Positions 6,245-7,764 of a DNA stretch of 7,764 nucleotides are shown piece after piece; position 1 is the stretch's first letter, and every line of letters starts with the position of its first letter. The DNA lies in the NCBI GenBank assembly GCA_030668025.1, contig DAOUUT010000181.1:1-7764 (forward strand). The letters are read 5' to 3'. The notes under the pieces are model-generated. The model searched no databases, had not been told where the DNA came from, and was given only the letters and a program-made list of their open reading frames with translations. This DNA comes from Promethearchaeota archaeon. GTDB taxonomy: Archaea > Asgardarchaeota > Lokiarchaeia > Sigynarchaeales > SOKP01. Both the position numbers and the translations under genes were made by a program.

Positions 6245-6679
6245 TCTCAATCATTTTAATAAAACAATAAAACACCATTTAGCAGAGCGAATTTCATTAT
6301 TTCTATGTATTTTTTAATTTTAGATCTAATTTAGAAACGCTCTATTCTATATTTAAGTCTTTATATTTTCACTCGGATACTATCATTGATTAATAAAAAA
6401 CACAAAATAAATAGGAATATTATAGAAACATATCATATTTCAACGGTAATTGTTCTAAATTAATAATTTTTAAATGGATATATTACACTTATTGAATAAA
6501 ATGTAAAAAAAAGTAAGGACAATTAAAAGAATTGATTACATTAATCTTAAAAATCTATTAACTTTAAAAGTTCAATTATCAAAATTATTATTTTTAGCTC
6601 TTAAATGAATTCATTAAATGAACCTACGAAAAATGAGATAGGTTTTTTCCATCGAAACAGTAATTTTTAATATTTTAAG
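6245..6679. other. Intergenic region between the two kinases
   Basis: About 435 AT-rich bases without a supportable gene. On the minus strand two ATGs (6254 and 6245) open a frame of eight codons, MIEMREKY, that stops at 6230-6228 over the proposed kinase start. Other items are a 10-bp palindrome TTAGATCTAA (6320-6329), a 12-bp palindrome AATGAATTCATT (6604-6615), and a direct repeat TTAAATGAA (6601-6609 and 6614-6622). In such AT-rich DNA the palindromes may be chance. The length leaves room for a separate promoter for the membrane kinase. Confidence 0.5.
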
Positions 6680-7764
6680 CTATAATGGAATTAAAACAAC
6701 AAAATTGCTTCCTTTTGTATAGTCGTCTTGAATTTTGTCTTCGACCCAAATTTTTCCATTATATTTTTCTATTATTTTTTTCACGAGAGATAAACCTAAC
6801 CCCATTCCATGGGCTTTTTTATTTCTTTTAGTCACTCTCAGAAAAATCTTTTCTTTCATTGTATCACGAATTCCTATCCCATTATCAATAAATTCTAATT
6901 TAAGAAATGTAATGTCATTTTCTTGATATTTAGATATCTTGATTAAAATTTCTACTGATGGATTCTCATTATGTATTACAGCATTTATTAAAATATTTTC
7001 AAATACTTCATGTAAAAGTTCATTTGCTTTAATATAAAATTCTTTACTATTGGAGTCAATTTTAATATTGCTTCTTCTATTTTGAAAACTTTTACTTATA
7101 TATTCTATAGCCTTTTCTAAAACTTCATAAACTTCTATTGATTTTATAGATATTTCGGTTTCTTCAATTTCAGTAATATACCTTATATTTGAAATTAGTT
7201 TTTTACCTCTCCTAATTTGTATTTTAGCAGTGCTTAACAATTCCTCTATTTCTTTTCTTTTTTCTGGCTCTTTTTGAGATAAAGATAAAAGTTCTATAGA
7301 TAACAGAATATTTTGAAGGATATTATTCATGTCGTGAGCTAAAAGATCTTTATATAAATTCGCACGATTAAAAGCTTCATGATATTTTTCTTCTGATTTT
7401 CGTAATGCTTTTTCTGCTTGTTTTCGTTCGGTAATGTCTATTCCCATTCCTCCAAGATAAGGGATATCACCAATCATTATACAAAGCCCCGTAAAATAAT
7501 AAGGGTTTTTTTTTCCGCTCTTAGATATGAAATCCGCTTCTGCAGTAGATTTACCTTCAATAAAAACTTCATGAATTCTCTCAGTCATAATTTTCTTATC
7601 TTTTCCCTTAAAGAAATCAAGCATACTCATTCTTGATATCTCTTCAGATGAATACTCGGAAACTTCTTCAAAATTTTTATTCCATCTTAGAAATTTACCT
7701 TTTTCATTAAAAAAATAAAAGATTCCGGGTAAACTATCAATTATTGATTCAGAAAAGGTCTTGG
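6680..7764 (-). CDS. PAS-domain histidine kinase, 5'-truncated by the window
   Basis: The frame runs off the right edge, so the start is not in view; the ATG at 7630 lies inside the PAS domain and is not the start. Counting from the first full codon (7762), residues 1-112 form a PAS sensor domain with its C-terminal cap: SLPGIFYFFNEKGKFLRWN near the start and GGMGIDITERKQAEKALRKS at the end. PAS domains bind small ligands, haem or flavin; nothing here tells which. A short coiled coil leads to the H box HDMNNIL (H143), the N box ENILINAVIHN (about 255-265), the G1 box DNGIGI (293-298) and the G2 box GMGLGLS (319-325). No membrane helix is seen in this part. The kinase core is a close paralogue of the membrane kinase downstream. 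The stretch between G1 and G2 (FLRVTKRNKKAH) differs most from its partner. More sensor domains may lie upstream. Confidence 0.88.
   Translation of the reverse strand, partial: KTFSESIIDSLPGIFYFFNEKGKFLRWNKNFEEVSEYSSEEISRMSMLDFFKGKDKKIMTERIHEVFIEGKSTAEADFISKSGKKNPYYFTGLCIMIGDIPYLGGMGIDITERKQAEKALRKSEEKYHEAFNRANLYKDLLAHDMNNILQNILLSIELLSLSQKEPEKRKEIEELLSTAKIQIRRGKKLISNIRYITEIEETEISIKSIEVYEVLEKAIEYISKSFQNRRSNIKIDSNSKEFYIKANELLHEVFENILINAVIHNENPSVEILIKISKYQENDITFLKLEFIDNGIGIRDTMKEKIFLRVTKRNKKAHGMGLGLSLVKKIIEKYNGKIWVEDKIQDDYTKGSNFVVLIPL

Noticed and set aside
6601..6622. Direct repeat TTAAATGAA and palindrome AATGAATTCATT
   Set aside because: Only two copies, short, and in AT-rich spacer; no sign of an array or origin.
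7628..7630. ATG at 7630 as start of the PAS kinase
   Set aside because: It lies within the PAS domain, whose first part is clearly encoded up to the window edge.

Overview
The window looks archaeal, most likely an AT-rich Asgard (Lokiarchaeia-like) genome. The grounds are a tRNA-Pro without an encoded CCA end, an archaemetzincin with the archaeal HExxHxxGxxHC...CxxC signature, a polyferredoxin resembling the FwdF type of formylmethanofuran dehydrogenase, histidine kinases with an HDMNNIL phosphoacceptor box, few Shine-Dalgarno sites, and T-tracts after the tRNA. The lineage is inferred from style and gene content, not proven.

Layout. (1) 1-892: the right part of an IS200/IS605-type element, with a 5'-truncated tnpB that is visibly richer in G+C than the rest, followed by the right-end hairpin and probably its guide RNA. 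(2) 1052-2628: an ADP-ribosylglycohydrolase (+) and an archaemetzincin protease (-) converge tail to tail with a 4-bp overlap. A paired palindrome lies between the archaemetzincin's TATA-like box and its start. (3) 2821-2949: tRNA-Pro(TGG) with its own promoter and T-tract. (4) 3013-4914, minus strand: a polyferredoxin, a TIGR04076-type small protein 3 bp behind it, then an unrecognised 95-residue protein. (5) 5081-7764, minus strand: two related histidine kinases in tandem, one with a membrane N-terminus and one with a PAS domain. The PAS kinase runs off the window.

The most notable result concerns start sites. Reading the minus strand back from the polyferredoxin and from the membrane kinase shows clear protein-coding sequence upstream of the obvious start codons (ATG at 4605, TTG at 5995). 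The extra sequence is 103 residues with a complete [4Fe-4S] motif in the first case, and 79 residues with about three membrane helices in the second. Neither extension contains an ATG, GTG or TTG in frame before the upstream stop. Both begin just after that stop with the same string, AATATTAAA, so initiation at AUU is a serious possibility. A one-base indel is a rival explanation for the kinase.

How the genes work together: the protease and the ADP-ribosyl hydrolase suggest protein turnover or modification, the polyferredoxin points to one-carbon or electron-transfer metabolism, and the kinases to signalling. No response regulator is present. I see no CRISPR array, defence island or prophage.
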